Positions 22,890-35,112 are shown, counted from the first letter of the stretch. The stretch: DNA of 64,000 bases from Triticum aestivum (GCF_018294505.1 NC_057801.1:841162807-841226806), one strand, 5' to 3'. The notes: generated by a model not told the origin, from the letters alone. Numbers and translations: made by a program.

Positions 22890-23770
22890 TTTTTGCGGGG
22901 GAATTTCAATAGCTTTATTCAAATAAAGGCATTTGCCCAACAGTCAGCCAACATGCTGCTGGTCAGGAAGCTAGGAGTTTTGTCCAACCAGCTTTCAGTC
23001 ACGTCAATCGTGCTAGAAAGCTTGGTACATATATGAGCCAGGCTGTTAATTGATCTTAATAGATGTTTTTTTTGCAAAAAATCTTAATAGATGTTGAATA
23101 ACAAAATAATCGAAACTACTAGCAAGCTCTCCAATTGCTATAAAAATTGGTGCCACGACTGAACGAGAGTCATGGCGAGTTGTCTAGAGGTTCACCAACT
23201 CTAGGTAATCCGTCTACGGAATGACATTTGTAAATTCCCTAAGCTTGGCGAAGATGACCCATCGGCTCCGCAATGAGAGGGTCAATTACTCTTTGGTATA
23301 GCTTACTCCACGCCCGTAGAAATGAACTGGATGATCGAGCAACACGCCCAGCCCCTCCTCTCCCATCTTCTCGCTTGATAGCAGTGTGGGTGTTAATCTT
23401 GGCATAATCTGGGTCTCGAGGATGCCACCAACCATGGCCGGGCATCACTAGAGCATGAGGTCCAGGAATATCCACGAGTGTGATGGCCTCCCTAATAAGA
23501 CGGATAGAGGTTGCCGGGTCGAACCCTTCCTCCTCCTGCGTCAATCTATTTCTAAGGTGCCAAATTGGCCACATGATGAACGATCCCTGCCAATGAACCT
23601 ATCATCACACAGTGCCCCTGGCCCATATTGATGGATGTAGCCTAGGCATATGGAAGCCGCACCTGCTGCTGTGGCTGGTCCCACAAACGTTTTGGATGTG
23701 AACACTTTAGCAGTGCGTGCTCCAGATATTCATCCATAGCCATACATATTTTGCAAAGACCAATCTGCCT
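22890..23770 (-). mobile_element. 5'-truncated LINE 3' fragment, unit B
   Basis: Same fragment as 14053-16790 but without the Harbinger-like insert; it preserves the empty TAA site at 23231. A piece at 23239-23574 reads MWPIWHLRNRLTQEEEGFD, then GHGWWHPRDPDYAKINT, the zf-RVT to RNase H junction of a plant LINE. Confidence 0.85.
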
Positions 23771-25087
23771 TGTATGACTAAGATTGAGGGTTCAGTTCAA
23801 TAAGTTTCGTGAGTGTTTTTTAGGAATGAAACACTTCACAGAGACGTGTGAATGTGTGAAAGATAAGTGTGAAACACTTGGCACGCTTTACACAGCCCCA
23901 TGTGTCAAACGCTAAAAAGACAAGGGAGAGAGTTGGCCGGAACACATGGGACTAAGTGACGGTTTTCTAAATACGGTAAAGCAAAATTCACCGACCGTAT
24001 TTGAGCTGGGTGTATATCACGAGTGATATACTCAGGAAAAATTATTCTTACAATAATTGATGTTAAACAATAGCTGACTCGTACTATTGGAAATTTCTTG
24101 TATTTTCAGATATGGTGGTGGAGGCAGCTTAGTAGAATTTTTTCCAGCAGCGTCCCTGTATCCCATGGAAAATAGACAGGAGGTTTGGAAAATTTGTGTT
24201 ATGACACTGACGAGTTCTAACTCTTTGAGAGTGACCTCGCACAGCGCAAGCAAAGTAGTCCGGGTTACCGAGAGAAAATAGATTCTCCCGTGCATGCATC
24301 TGCCGTTGATATAGTTGGCGATCACAGTGCATCCAAACTAGCCTTCAAATTAACTTATTTCGTGTAGGCCATCAACCCACTTTACGTCACGCCGCCGTAT
24401 AAAGGACGCATGCAGGCTTGTCTTTCTCTCTTTTCCTGCTCACACTACAATTATGGCATAAACTATCTCCGGCATTATCTCTCGTCTCTCCCTCTCAAAA
24501 TCTATCGATTTAATTTTCTCCTCACAGTATAGATGATTCGTATATTTTGTAACGCAATTCTGTTTTTAAAACATTTTACATATTTGAAGTCCTGACACCA
24601 AGACCTTTAGAACAAGAATAGTCTTGGATACATTTCAAACACGTTAAAATTTCAGCATTGCAATCCACTTTTAGCCCAATCTATTTTTTGTGTGTGAAAT
24701 TAGCTTCTTGGAATGAATGAATTAATTTTAAATGAGTGAAATAAGTTAATTTGAAATGAGTGAAATTTATTTTTGAATGTTAAATCATCATTTTGAAATG
24801 AGTGAAACATGTTTTGAAATGGTCGGAATCAGTTTTTTGAAATGAGTAAAATCAGTGTTTTCAAAAGGGCGAATCAAGATTTTAAAATTAAATAAGTTCC
24901 ACAAAATTGAAACTTATTTAAAATATATTTATGATTGATCTTGTTTTGAAGATCTTGTCGCCAGAAATTCAAATATTCAAAAATAGAGTTTTTATTAGAT
25001 AGATATATCAATGAATTAATATCGCACAAGCAAATAAAATGCTAGATTTGCTATGTCTAGAGTCTTTATTATGGTCGCTTTGACTAT
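23771..25087. other. Gene-free spacer of unit B
   Basis: Shares blocks with 16791-18230 and with 19590-19720, including the gaaatgagtgaa-type repeats at 24720-24860 and the ttgatcttgtttt block. Nothing coding recognised. Confidence 0.7.
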
Positions 25088-25456
25088 GTAAAAATGATCT
25101 GATTTTTAATGACAAAAACTCTTCTCCTTTGCACGTTATTCTCCGTTGTACGCAGTTGCTTCGTACGTGGTCTATGCTTCACCGTATGGAGTTCCAACTG
25201 CTGTTCAAGGCGGTGTGTATGCAATTGGAGCGAGTGGCCATGGAGGTTTTTTTACAACATGAGTGGCAACATAACCTCCGTATCGGCCCATTACCTCCTT
25301 CAATATAGGCATAGTGACGGTCCTATTTGACTCTATTAGTGCCAATATGTCAGTCTTTTATTTTCTTTCAAACTATGCAGAGACCGGATGTTGCTCATCA
25401 TGACTTGTAACTTCTTGCTGCTACATTTGGAATTAATAAAACCGCCCTTTATCGAA
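25088..25456 (+). mobile_element. LINE 3' tail, plus strand
   Basis: Translation near 25088-25310 reads DLIFNDK, then FLQHEWQHNLRIGP, the last residues of a LINE ORF2. An AATAAA and a short A-rich end (ttatcgaaaaag) follow. Absent from unit A, so inserted after the duplication. Confidence 0.7.
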
Positions 25457-26464
25457 AAAGAGTCGTTCTGGATGGGCAGAAGAGGATGACTTTTGCGTTG
25501 CTCAGCCAGCATGCCTGTTGTGTCACTGTTCCACTGCTAATGTTGACGCACGATTTCTAAGACGGGTTGATTGGCATTGTACGGAGCAGTGCCAAGAAAA
25601 TGCATTGGAGTAGTTTGTCCCGTGCACGGAACGAACGCTGGCTGGATCATGCAACGGGAGGTCCCGTGCACTTCGCCTCATATGGAAATGGTACAAATGG
25701 ACTGACAAGGAGCGGCCCTGGACCGCCACTGACATCCCTTGCGATAAGGATGATCTTGCTCTCTTCTCTGCATCCACTGTGGTTTCCGTCGGGAATGGAG
25801 TTTCTGCCAGTTTTTGGAACGATTGTTGGCTCGATGGAAATGTGCCGCGGCTCCTTGCTCCGGATGTCTTCAAGCTCTGCTCCCACAAACACGTCTCTGT
25901 CCATGATGCAGTCTCCAACAATAAATGGATGCTGGGACTCCCGTCAGATTTCCGAGATTACGCAACTCCGACAGTTTTCTGACCTCTGGACTCAGGTGCA
26001 ACATGTAACACTGGATCCACTAGCTTCTGACTCCATCTCCTGGGTCTGGAACAACTCCAAGTCCTACTCCGCATCCTCGGCGTACCAGTGTCAGTTCCTT
26101 GGCTCTGTCTCTCCATTTCATGTGGGCAATAGAGGTGGACGCCAAGTGCAAATTCTTCATGCGGCTTTGGCTACGGTCCGTATCCTCATAGCAAATAACC
26201 TGGCTGTCCGTGGAATACCTCATGATGACATATGCATACTTTGTGACCAGGAGGATGAGACCCCCGCCCATCTCATCCTTGCTTGCCCGTTTGCTCGTAC
26301 AATATGCACTATGGTGGAGAATGACCTGGGCATGCCCATTCTTGCAACTAACGCTCAGATTGCTGTATCTATTAAGCATTGGTGGGATGACCTTTTTTTT
26401 GAGAGAGAACGTCGACCTTTATTAATCAAGCAACCAAATTACACAAGATCTTCCGGATGCAATC

Positions 26465-26929
26465 CTAAGCAGAATGAAAAATACAAAAATTTACAGAGTT
26501 CAGACAAGACCGAGCTAAAACATGAGCTAACACATTACGTTGCCGACGAACATGCTTGAAAGTCACAGAAGACAGAGCCCCACAAGCCAACTTGATTTCA
26601 GCAACAACGGAACCCATGATGGAGCGGTCCAGGGTCGAAGAGTTTAGTCTTTGTACCACCGAGAGGCAATCAGATTGGAAGATCGCATTAGCATAGTTCT
26701 CCTCCCTGACCAACCTGGCCGTGCGACGAAGGCCAAGAGCCTCCGCCACCTCCGGGGAAGAAACACCCGGTAGAGGTTCAGAAGCAGCACCAACACATAG
26801 GCCAGTGTGGTCCTGAACAACGACGCCAACCGCGGCCGAACCACAGGACGGAGAAACGGCTGCATCAGAAGACACCAGCAACGTACCTTGCGGCGGCGGA
26901 GACCACGAAGAGCTAGAAGCAGGGGTCAC
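26465..26929 (-). pseudogene. RNase H domain of the nested LINE
   Basis: Open 154-residue piece: VSSDAAVS with the first Asp, AEALGLRRTARL with the Glu, FQSDCLSVV with the next Asp, then HVRRQRNVLAHVLAR with the basic/His region. This is a good plant-LINE RNase H, linked upstream to broken zf-RVT. Confidence 0.85.
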
Positions 26930-27532
26930 ACGCCTGGTTGCGGAGTCAGGTTTGAAAAGATGCTAGAAAATCATGTCAATATAAGTACGCACCCTCGATG
27001 CCATATGCTTTTGAGGAGGAGCAGCAGGTTCATTTCGCGCCACATTCCAAGCTTCCCAGATGTGCCAAAAGGTGACCGTCATGATGGAGGCATCACGATC
27101 AGAGGCACGGGACATAAAGTTGAACAAGCATTGTTTTGGAGACGCAAACGAAGAACGAGACAATTTGATTCTAAAGCAATCCTTGATCTCATCCCCGACA
27201 GCTCGAGCATGGGACCAAAAGAGCATCGTATGTTCGATACTTTCGCGGCGCCCGCATAAGATACAGTTCGTCCTCGTCGGGACCTGACATCGGCGAAGTT
27301 GCTCACCCGAGGGTGGGCAATCATGATCAAACCTCCACAGCACCATCTTCGTCTTATTCGGAACCTTGATCTTCCACTATTTCTTCCAAAGTGTTTCCTC
27401 CAAACACCGACTGGAATGTTGTCCCAAGCCATTGCCGCTCCGATCCACGACAAAACGACTCGTCCTGGCCAAATTATATGCAGAGCGGACAGTGTACTCA
27501 CCAAAATTTTGGTGAAAGGCCAGCGAACATAG

Positions 27533-29306
27533 TCATCTCCCCTCTCCATGTGTGATTGGGATCTGAAGAATTTCATTAGCCACCTCCTCACTGAAGAAAG
27601 CCTGCACCGACTCCTCGTTCCAACACCCACTGTCTTCGTCCATCAAACAGTGAACCGTGGCACTGACAGGAATTGGCGAGCGAGGTCGAAGCAAGGCCGG
27701 GGGAAAGGAGGGGATCCAGTGATACTTGAGAATATGAATGCTTCTGCAATCCCCAACTCCCCACTGAACTCCCTTCTTCAGAAGCTCTCGGCCGTGTAGA
27801 ATGGCACGCCAAGTTCCCGAGGCCGAGCGCGGAGCATCAGCATTCCAAAAGTCACCAAAAGGGAAGTACCTTCCTTTCAAAACACGAGCACAAAGCGACC
27901 CTGGATTAGTTAGCAAATGTCAGCCATGTTTCCCGAGCATCGCCTGGTTGAATAAAGCCATATCACGAAAGCCCATCCCTCCAAGAGATTTAGGAGTCGT
28001 GAGCCAGTCCCAAGAGCGCCAATGAAGCTTCTTCTTCCCATCTTCCCGAACCCACCACTGATCCGGCACGATCTGCCTAAACTTCTCGCAAGTAGCCACC
28101 GGCAGACGGAAACAACTCGAAACGAAAGTTGGAATCGCTTGGGTTTTTAACTTAAGCAAGGTCTCCGTCCCAGCTCTGGACATGGGCCGGTCCGACCAGC
28201 CATGAATGTTCTGCCATGCTCTATCCGCAAGAAATTTGAAGGTACTCATGGGTGATCTTCCGACCTCTGCAGGCACGCCCAAATAAGAATCATGGAAAGT
28301 TTCATTGCATACGCCCAGCTGAGCCTTCACACGGTTCTTGACACTCACAGGGCAGTGCCGACCGAAAAACACCAAAGACTTGTCCTTGTTGATCGCTTGA
28401 CCCGATCCCACACAATAAGAACTGAGAGTAGCCTCTAAACATTACACACTCTGGATATCACTCTTAGCAAAGAAAATGCTATCGTCTGCGAATAGGAGGT
28501 GTGAGATAGGTGGACCATTCCGGCCATTTTGGATCCCATGTAGCTCGCCACGAGCCTCCTTTTGGAACAATAGACTTGACAGTCCTTCGGTGCATAAGAG
28601 GAACATGTATGGGTTGATTGGATCCCCTTGCCAAATGCCACGAGAAGGAATCACCGGTTGTGTAAGCTCCCCATTCACCCTGACAGCATATCGAACATTG
28701 GTAACACATCGCATGACCGCCTCGATCCATGAAGGAGCAAAAACCAGTTTAGCTAAACACCCATGGAGATAACTCCACTCCACACGATCGCAAGCCTTCA
28801 TCATATCGATCTTCAAAGCGAAGAAATGATTTTTCACACATTGTTGACGGATAGTGTGGAAAACTCGTAAGCAATCAAGGTATTATCCATGATCGACCTG
28901 CCAGGAACAAAGGCACTCTGACTTTCAGAAACCACCACATTCAGGATTGACTTTAAACGATTCGCCAAAACCTTGGACAAAATCTTATAGAGAACATTGC
29001 AAAGGCTAATAGGCCGAAAGTTCTTTCGCTGTTTTGGCTTGACCGTCTTCGGAATTAAGACGACGAATGAATCGCAGAAACCCTCCGGAATAGGCCTCCC
29101 CTCCGGAAAACCCCAGACCGCCTGACAAATATCCTCACCCAAGAAATCCCAGTGAGTCTGATAGAAGAGAGCCGGGAAACCGTCAGGCCCAGGTGCTTTA
29201 GTGGGGCCCATCTGGAATAGAGCAGCCCAGATCTCTCGTCATTTGTGTAAGGTTTACAGAGCTCATCATTCATCTCCCCAGTGACCTTGGTAGGAACGGC
29301 TTGCAT
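27533..29306 (-). pseudogene. Reverse transcriptase and linker part of the nested LINE
   Basis: RT pieces at 28834-29211 and 28442-28837 overlap in different frames. The second reads KIDMMKACDRVEW, SRGIWQGDPINPYMF and LLFADDSIFF; the usual RQGDP is WQGDP. The continuations at 27920-28411 (VFFGRHCPVSVKNRV) and 27533-27916 are separate frames or interrupted by stops. The endonuclease and ORF1 are lost by 5' truncation. Confidence 0.85.
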
Positions 29307-29769
29307 AACTTGATCAGCCGCGGGGCACGGTTCAGATGATTGGTGGGATGACTTGACTTTGTGTCTTCAAGGAACGGCCAAGAAGGCGGCCATCTACACT
29401 GCTTAGAACATCTGGAAGGAACGGAACATGCGTGTGTTGGAGCACCATTTGCTCCAGGAAGCTGCTATCCTTCATCTCAACAAGCAAGACATCTCTCTTC
29501 CATCTATCTCTGCTCGTCAGCTTTCTGATGCAGAGAACCCACCGGAACCTGAGCCAGACTGATCCTTTTATTTTCATGGGGCGGGTCACCGTAACCCCAC
29601 ACTGTGTATCATAACATTTGTTTTTTTCTCCTTATTATTATATTAAGGCAGCCCAACTGCCGGTTCCTAAAAAAAGAATTTCCACGCTCCTCTATATTGT
29701 ATATCCGGATATCTTCTACCTCGACAGTGCCGGTGCCAGTGCCACCTCCAAAACATTCCTAATGTCAAG

Positions 29770-31216
29770 AAGAAGCAGACTGTGGTGTTGTACCCTGGCG
29801 TCCGCGTCGGTCATGTTTGCCCCATGACAGAGCTCGCCAACGTCTTTCTCAAGCATGGCTACGACGTCACCGTGGTGCTCATCAAGCCGTCCTTTAAGTT
29901 GCCAGTCTCTGGCGCCACCGCCATCGAGCGCATTGCCGCCTCACATCCGTCCATCTCCTTCAATGTCCTCATGTCCATCCATGCTCCAGGCTTTGCCGCC
30001 TCCGGCAAGCACCCTTTCTTACTCATTCTCCAGCTCTCGTACGATTATAATGAGCAGTTCGAAGCATTCCTCCGAGCCGTCGACCAGAAAAATCTTGCAC
30101 TCTGTTTTCCTCGACATGTTCTGCATTGATGCCATCGACATTTGCATGAATCTCGGCGTCCCTGTCTACACGTTGTTCACAGGGAGCGCCTCATGCCTGT
30201 CAGCCCTAACCCGGCTCCCGATACTGATTGCCGGCAGGCAGACGGGCTTGAAGGAACTCGGGGACACACCACTCAATTTCGTCGGTGTTCCGCCGATGCC
30301 AGCGTCTCATATCATCAAGTAACTACTAGAGCACCTAGAAGATGAGATGTGCAAGGCCATGATGAACATTTGGAAGCGCAACACAGAGACCATGGGCATC
30401 CTGCTGAACACGGCCGAGTTGTTGGAGAGTCGTGCCGTGCAGTCTCCCAGGGGCCCACTCTGCGTTCCCGAAAGGATCCTGCTTCTGATCTACTGCGTTG
30501 GTCCATCGGACGGCAAGGGCACCAAGGATGAAGGCAGAGCAAAGAGGAACGAATGCCTCGAGTGGCTCGACGCATTGCCCGACCGCAGCATTGTGTTCCT
30601 TTGTTCCGTGAGCAAGGGCGCGCTCTCGGCGGAGCAGCTGAAGGAGATAGCCGTTGGCATGGAGAGGTCAGGGCAGCGGTTCCTATGGTCCGTGCGCACA
30701 CCTGCTGGAAGCGACAGCCCGGAGAAACACTTGAAAGTGGGCCCTGAGCCGGATCTTGGCGTGCTCCTTCCTCAAGGGTTTTTAGAGCGGACCAAGTGGA
30801 GAGGCCTGGTCGTCAAGTCGTGGGCACCACAGATGGACGTGCTCAGCCATAGGGCAACCGGTGTGGTCCTGACGCACTGCGGCTGGAACTCGGTGCTGGA
30901 GGCCATTGTGGCTAGGGTGCCGATGTTGTGCCTGCCACTAGAAGCGGAGCAGAAGATGAACAAGGTGTCTATGACAGAGGACATAGGTGTCGCTATGGAG
31001 CTGGAGGGATACATGAGAGGTTTTATCAAGGAAGATGAGGTGGAGGCCAAGGTGCGGCTGGTAATTGAGGGCGAAGAAGGGAGGCAGCTCAGGGCCCGGG
31101 TAGCTGCTCGCAGGGAGGAGGCCGAGGCGGCCCTGGAAGAAGGTGGCCCGTCTCTGGTGGCGTTTGCCCAGTTTCCGTTGGATGTGGATAGTCTTGGAAA
31201 GCAGCTCGGGGAATGA
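29770..31216 (+). pseudogene. UDP-glycosyltransferase pseudogene (UGT2), UGT88-like
   Basis: Aligns along its full length with UGT1. Three lesions: the start ATG is AAG at 29770-29772, with no in-frame ATG close upstream; one extra A near 30088-30092 shifts the frame; and a TAA stop lies at 30320-30322 where UGT1 has GAA. From 30347 the rest is open. Unlike UGT1 it keeps the 43-codon segment (30155-30283, VYTLFTGSASCL...), and its PSPG box ends LPLEAEQ, so Pro is retained. The promoter is cut off from upstream sequence by the LINEs at 25673-29674. The poly(A) signal is also lost. Not a working gene. Confidence 0.92.
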
Positions 31217-31496
31217 CACACTAGTATGTACTACATTTATGTTGCCAGCATGTTGCTAGTCGAAGCCGCCCTTGTTTACATTTTAGTTGTGTGGTCAATC
31301 ACTTAACTACTACTAGTATGTAGCACCTTCTTTATAAATCGTCTGCCTGAGTGTCGCATACCGTGGTTGCCTCTACAAAATTTTATGATGTTTTCTCTTT
31401 CTGGCGATAATCGACGGATTATCCATAGCTAAAGTGTGAGAAGTACCTAATTTATAAATAACGTGCTCAGTTACCAATTGAATTCACATGTGTTAT

Positions 31497-31900
31497 GTTC
31501 TTGGGAGTGGATAATCTCAGAAAGCAGCTCAGCGAGTGACGCAGTAGTATGTACATTTATGTTGCCTTCTACTCCCTCTGTTTCCAAAATTGTTGTCGTA
31601 GTTTTAGCTAAAATTTAAACTAAAACCATGACAATAATTGTGAAATGGAGGGACTGTGTTGCTAGTCCAAGCCACCCTTGTTTACATTTTAGTTGCATGG
31701 TCAATCACTTAACCGACTAGTTTCTACCACCTTGTTAATAAATCGGGTTTCTGAGTGCCAAGTACCGTGGTTACCTCTACAAATTTTTATGATGTTTTCT
31801 CTTTCTAGTAATAATGGATGGACTATCCATAGTTAATTAATGTGTATGAGGAATACTGAATCTATGAATAATGTCCTCAATTCACATGGATCATGTTCTT
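31497..31900 (+). repeat. Tandem duplication of the UGT tail and 3' flank
   Basis: gtggataatctcagaaagcag at 31508 repeats the last UGT codons (VDNLRKQLSE, stop at 31538-31540) and the following 3' flank. It matches 31180-31500 in order, with the MITE at 31572 inserted. A third UGT end with no body. Confidence 0.85.
31572..31653. mobile_element. Stowaway MITE in the duplicated UGT tail
   Basis: About 82 bp: CTCCCTCTGTTTC at the left end and GAAATGGAGGGA at the right, with TA at the left flank and a degenerate right flank. The copy of the tail at 31240 lacks it. Confidence 0.75.
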
Positions 31901-34483
31901 GAGAGGTACTGTTTCAGACCAAATGGTGAACTAATTGGTAGCTATTAACCAAAATGATGCCCTTTTGAGGACAGCGGGAGGAATCTTGCTTCGTTTTGGT
32001 GTTTTTGTTAGTTCATTTAGGGGTGGTGTCCTACTCAGGAGGACGAGGTGGTGGCGGCTCCCTGAAGATGGAATAAGGTTTTCCTGCCTAGCCTTCATTC
32101 CCATGATGCGTCTAGCATCATTGAAGGGCATGTAGCCATGTGTTACCAGTGGATCTATTGGGATTCACTCGGCGTTGGTCTTCGATGGATCTATTTTGAT
32201 CCAGTCTTTTGTTGTCTTCATTCATGTGTCTACAAGTTGGATTCTTTCGATCTATACTTCTCTCTAGCAACAATTGTTGGGGGCCTTAGCACAACGACTT
32301 TCTGATGGTCTACTGCAAAAAGTTTGGCCTTGCTCCGATGAGGGAGGGATGATGATGGCGACGCGCCTTTGGCTTAGTCCGTTGCTTGTAGTCATTGCTC
32401 GGTGGTCTACGGGCATGGAATATTTTTTGTTATTTCTTTGTTCTTTGTACTGCAATGGCATGATGAATAGATCGGGAGTTTCATCAAAAAAAGTGGTCGC
32501 AGGTCACAAGCTTGGGTGACCAAGCATTGTTTATAGGGAAGTCATTCTCTAAGGCGGTGCATGCGACAGTGAACATGTGCGGTTGTGCGGAGAGAAACCC
32601 GCATCTATTACTTGCATCATTGTTGGTTAGGTGAGAATGCCATCATCCTAGTGACAAGGCATTCTTGAAAATCTCTACCGACAACAGCGACATGATGTGC
32701 TACAAGGAAGACGACTAGAAGAACGACATCACCCATGATGAAGTGAAGAGGATCATGTCTCTAGGATACTTCATGCAGACTTTACAAGGTGGCATATGGA
32801 AAGATCAATACATGCGTGTTCTATGACTAACATATTTTGGTAGTGGGTTGTTTGGAAAGGCATTGAAAAGGAAGTCTCTAGAGTTGGCACTTTAGACAAG
32901 GTCTCCCAACAATGTACTTACCACCTTTATCATTAATAAACAATTTGACACATGAGCCTCCTCTGTTCGAGGGTCATCTCAACATTAGTTAGCACAAAGT
33001 TCACGCAGAGCTGATTTGTTCCTTCACAAATTCAGTATCCACCACAACTCGCTGCAGGACAGTGGTGCAGAAGCTAGCACACAATGTAGGCCTCAAGACG
33101 AGTATTCCCTACTGGTCCAAAGGGAAGTAGGCGATAACACAAACATACCATGCAAAAGGAGAACAATATAATTAGTGTGCAATTCATGTGAAGTAGGCTA
33201 AATATCAGTGGAGGTAAAGTTGCTCCTAAAGAACTGTCCTAGCAGAAGTGCTTGTGCCTAGTATCAGCTTTACTCTCCAACAGATTACTTCACCCCTTGG
33301 GTTTTGGTTGTATCAAGACTCGTGATTCACGAGACTGAACTTCAGGACCAAATTGACAGATTTGGTCAGGTTTTGCTGTATTGTAATAAGGCTAAACAGC
33401 ATTGAGTTATTCAATGTAGTAAACTTTTTTTGAGTGATATTTTAATAAGGTGATTGTCACTGAAAATGGTCAAATTGACAGATTCTGAACGGGATGCCTA
33501 AATTGACAGTAGAATATTTTTGTCGATGATTATGTTAATACAATAAGAGTAGCCATACAAATGAACTGAGAATTACCATCAGAAGCTTTTAGATAACATA
33601 ACATCCCAACAAGATTACTTGGACTGCCGGTGCTGGTCTCCTTCTCTGCCGGCCAGCCAGTCTCTACATCTTTCTCCAGGAGAAGCATCCCAGAACATCA
33701 TGCCAGACTGCATTTGATACTCATCCACAGAAAAGTAACACATTGCTATCGATAAGATGTGTCAAGCGAGAAAACCCGCAGACTTACAATATTGTTTTTC
33801 TAGAACAGAAAACGGGTCATGCAATGTATATAATCTCACCCCCTTTCAAATCTCTCTTAAGAGAATGCTTAGCATAATCCTCCATCCATAGCACCCTATG
33901 AAAGATACAGCTTAACACACTTCTTAACACAATACACATACATAGAAATAGCTAGCAAAAGACTGCGAGAGGGGCAGTGCATGGGAATGCGTAAGGTAAT
34001 ACTAGTGACCCCACCTGGGAATGGGATGACCATTGGCATCAGCACCCTACACCAACGTGTTGACTCTCGGGTCATCTTTGCCACAGTAGATCATGGTCCT
34101 CTTAGTGCTAGGATAGCCATCCGATAACAATTCCTCCCTTGGTGACAGATCATGGTCAGCATCCTTGAATTCTCCACGCTACTCCTGCGTTCAACGTGTC
34201 AAAAGGCAGCAGCGTAGCACATTAGCTCAATTTTCCAGGTTAAGAAACAAAACCCACACTACGGTTGCATAATTATCTAAAACAGCAGAAGTACCATCCT
34301 GAGCTTTAAGGTCATATTCTTCAGTTTTGGCGAGCAGCGGAGAACGGACAGCAGTGGAGCGAAGTCAATTTTGATATTAAGGATGATGCACAGATGACCT
34401 GACATTGTCTGTGTGAGGAAGTATTAGTATTGATCTAGGAGTCCTATTAGGCTATGTTTCCTTCCTTGTATGCAAGTCATGTG

Positions 34484-34485
<2 letters not shown>
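31901..34485. other. Region with no recognised gene
   Basis: Low-complexity and unassigned sequence. At 32385-32492 there is a LINE-like 3' end (ttgttctttgtactgcaatg ... catcaaaaaaag) whose close relative lies at 47560-47620. From 32500 to 34480 I see only short interrupted frames and no domain. Confidence 0.5.

Positions 34486-34522
<37 letters not shown>
34486..34522. repeat. (TA)n microsatellite
   Basis: About 18 uninterrupted AT/TA units. Confidence 0.95.
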
Positions 34523-34526
<4 letters not shown>

Positions 34527-34759
34527 ATTGTAAAAATATGTAATAGAGATAGGTCGCTTTCATAATAGTCTATTGTAAAGATATATCTACCTCTTGATAC
34601 TGGAATGGACTAATGCAAACAACAACATCCGTCAATTTGGATACATTCGGGTAGTAAGCAAAGGGTTACAACTTAATTCCCTCCATGATTACCTAAAAAA
34701 TTATCATAGTACTTTCACCTCTTATTGGAATGAACATTTTTCTCCAGTTTGTATGAAAA

Positions 34760-34910
34760 TTGCTAGTTTTGCTCACCTTAACGTCTGGGGTGAATGTTTG
34801 CAGCGGCCCACAAATGAGGTGGTTGTCGTTAAGCCTGATCTCTAAAAGTCCAGTCAAGTTGCCTAGGCTCTGGCTGATTGTGCCATTAAACGCAAACCCC
34901 AGTAAGCTGA
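34760..34910 (-). pseudogene. Leucine-rich-repeat receptor fragment, TMK-like
   Basis: The minus strand reads FNGTISQSLGNLTGLLEIRL, then NDNHL and a shortened PLQTFTPDVKV. This resembles the end of an LRR ectodomain in TMK-type receptor kinases, with the intermediate repeat deleted. No kinase domain follows and the frame is limited. Relic; the family label is from memory. Confidence 0.5.
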
Positions 34911-35044
34911 ACACTACTACCTTCAAAAACCGGTCAAAAATTGGAAATTCTGCTGGCCCACGTAAAAATGTCTTACCTTTCAATTTTTTTGAATATTTTG
35001 AATGTAAACAACAGAATGATGTCAAATAGGCATCATATGCACAT

Positions 35045-35112
35045 GTATCACAACCAAGTTGTTGGACTAGTCGTAGGGCTCTCTGCGCATCATCCCGAGG
35101 TCAAAGGCTCGA
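35045..35112 (+). mobile_element. tRNA-derived SINE-like sequence
   Basis: A degenerate A box (ggactagtcgtagggc) is followed at tRNA-like spacing by a B box (aggctcgagtct). No tRNA fold or anticodon can be made, so a SINE relic is likelier than a tRNA gene. Confidence 0.45.

Larger units (their letters stand above)
26392..29338 (-). mobile_element. 5'-truncated minus-strand LINE nested in the plus-strand LINE
   Basis: 2,947 bp flanked by a perfect 14-bp target duplication (attggtgggatgac at 26378-26391 and 29339-29352). The poly(T) at 26392-26400 is its 3' end. It carries decayed ORF2 from RT ([25 protein letters not shown] at 28834-29211; FADD near 28480-28491) through zf-RVT (CILCGRRESIEH, 26963-27346) to RNase H (26465-26929, LVSSDAAVSPSCG). 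Frameshifts separate the blocks. Confidence 0.93.
25673..29674 (+). mobile_element. 5'-truncated plus-strand LINE with a second LINE inside
   Basis: Inserted between cccgtgcac (25671) and gaatttcca (29675), which are nearly joined in unit A (21076-21091). The two outer pieces, 25673-26391 and 29353-29674, form one ORF2 3' part: SVGNGVSASFWNDCWL, a zf-RVT block ICILCDQEDETPAHLILACP, then IWKERN after the interruption, a stop at about 29560, and a poly(A) tract (ctaaaaaaag) at 29670. A frameshift lies near 25970. Confidence 0.88.
22890..31300 (+). repeat. Segmental duplication, unit B (LINE tail, spacer, UGT2)
   Basis: Second copy of the block at 14053-22680. Homology starts at the LINE 3' end in both units (tctttttgcgggggaattt at 22889 and 14053) and extends past the UGT stop codon. 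Divergence is considerable in the spacers and lower in the UGT exon. Confidence 0.85.

Noticed and set aside
22660..22900. Possible Stowaway MITE after UGT1 (tactacctccgtcc)
   Set aside because: Only one end is recognisable; no inverted partner found.
25567..26559. 330-aa ORF as host gene
   Set aside because: Its body is the LINE zf-RVT region, and its C-terminus runs into the nested LINE's poly(T); not a gene.
34486..34522. Possible replication origin or regulatory AT tract
   Set aside because: Plain dinucleotide microsatellite without other signals.
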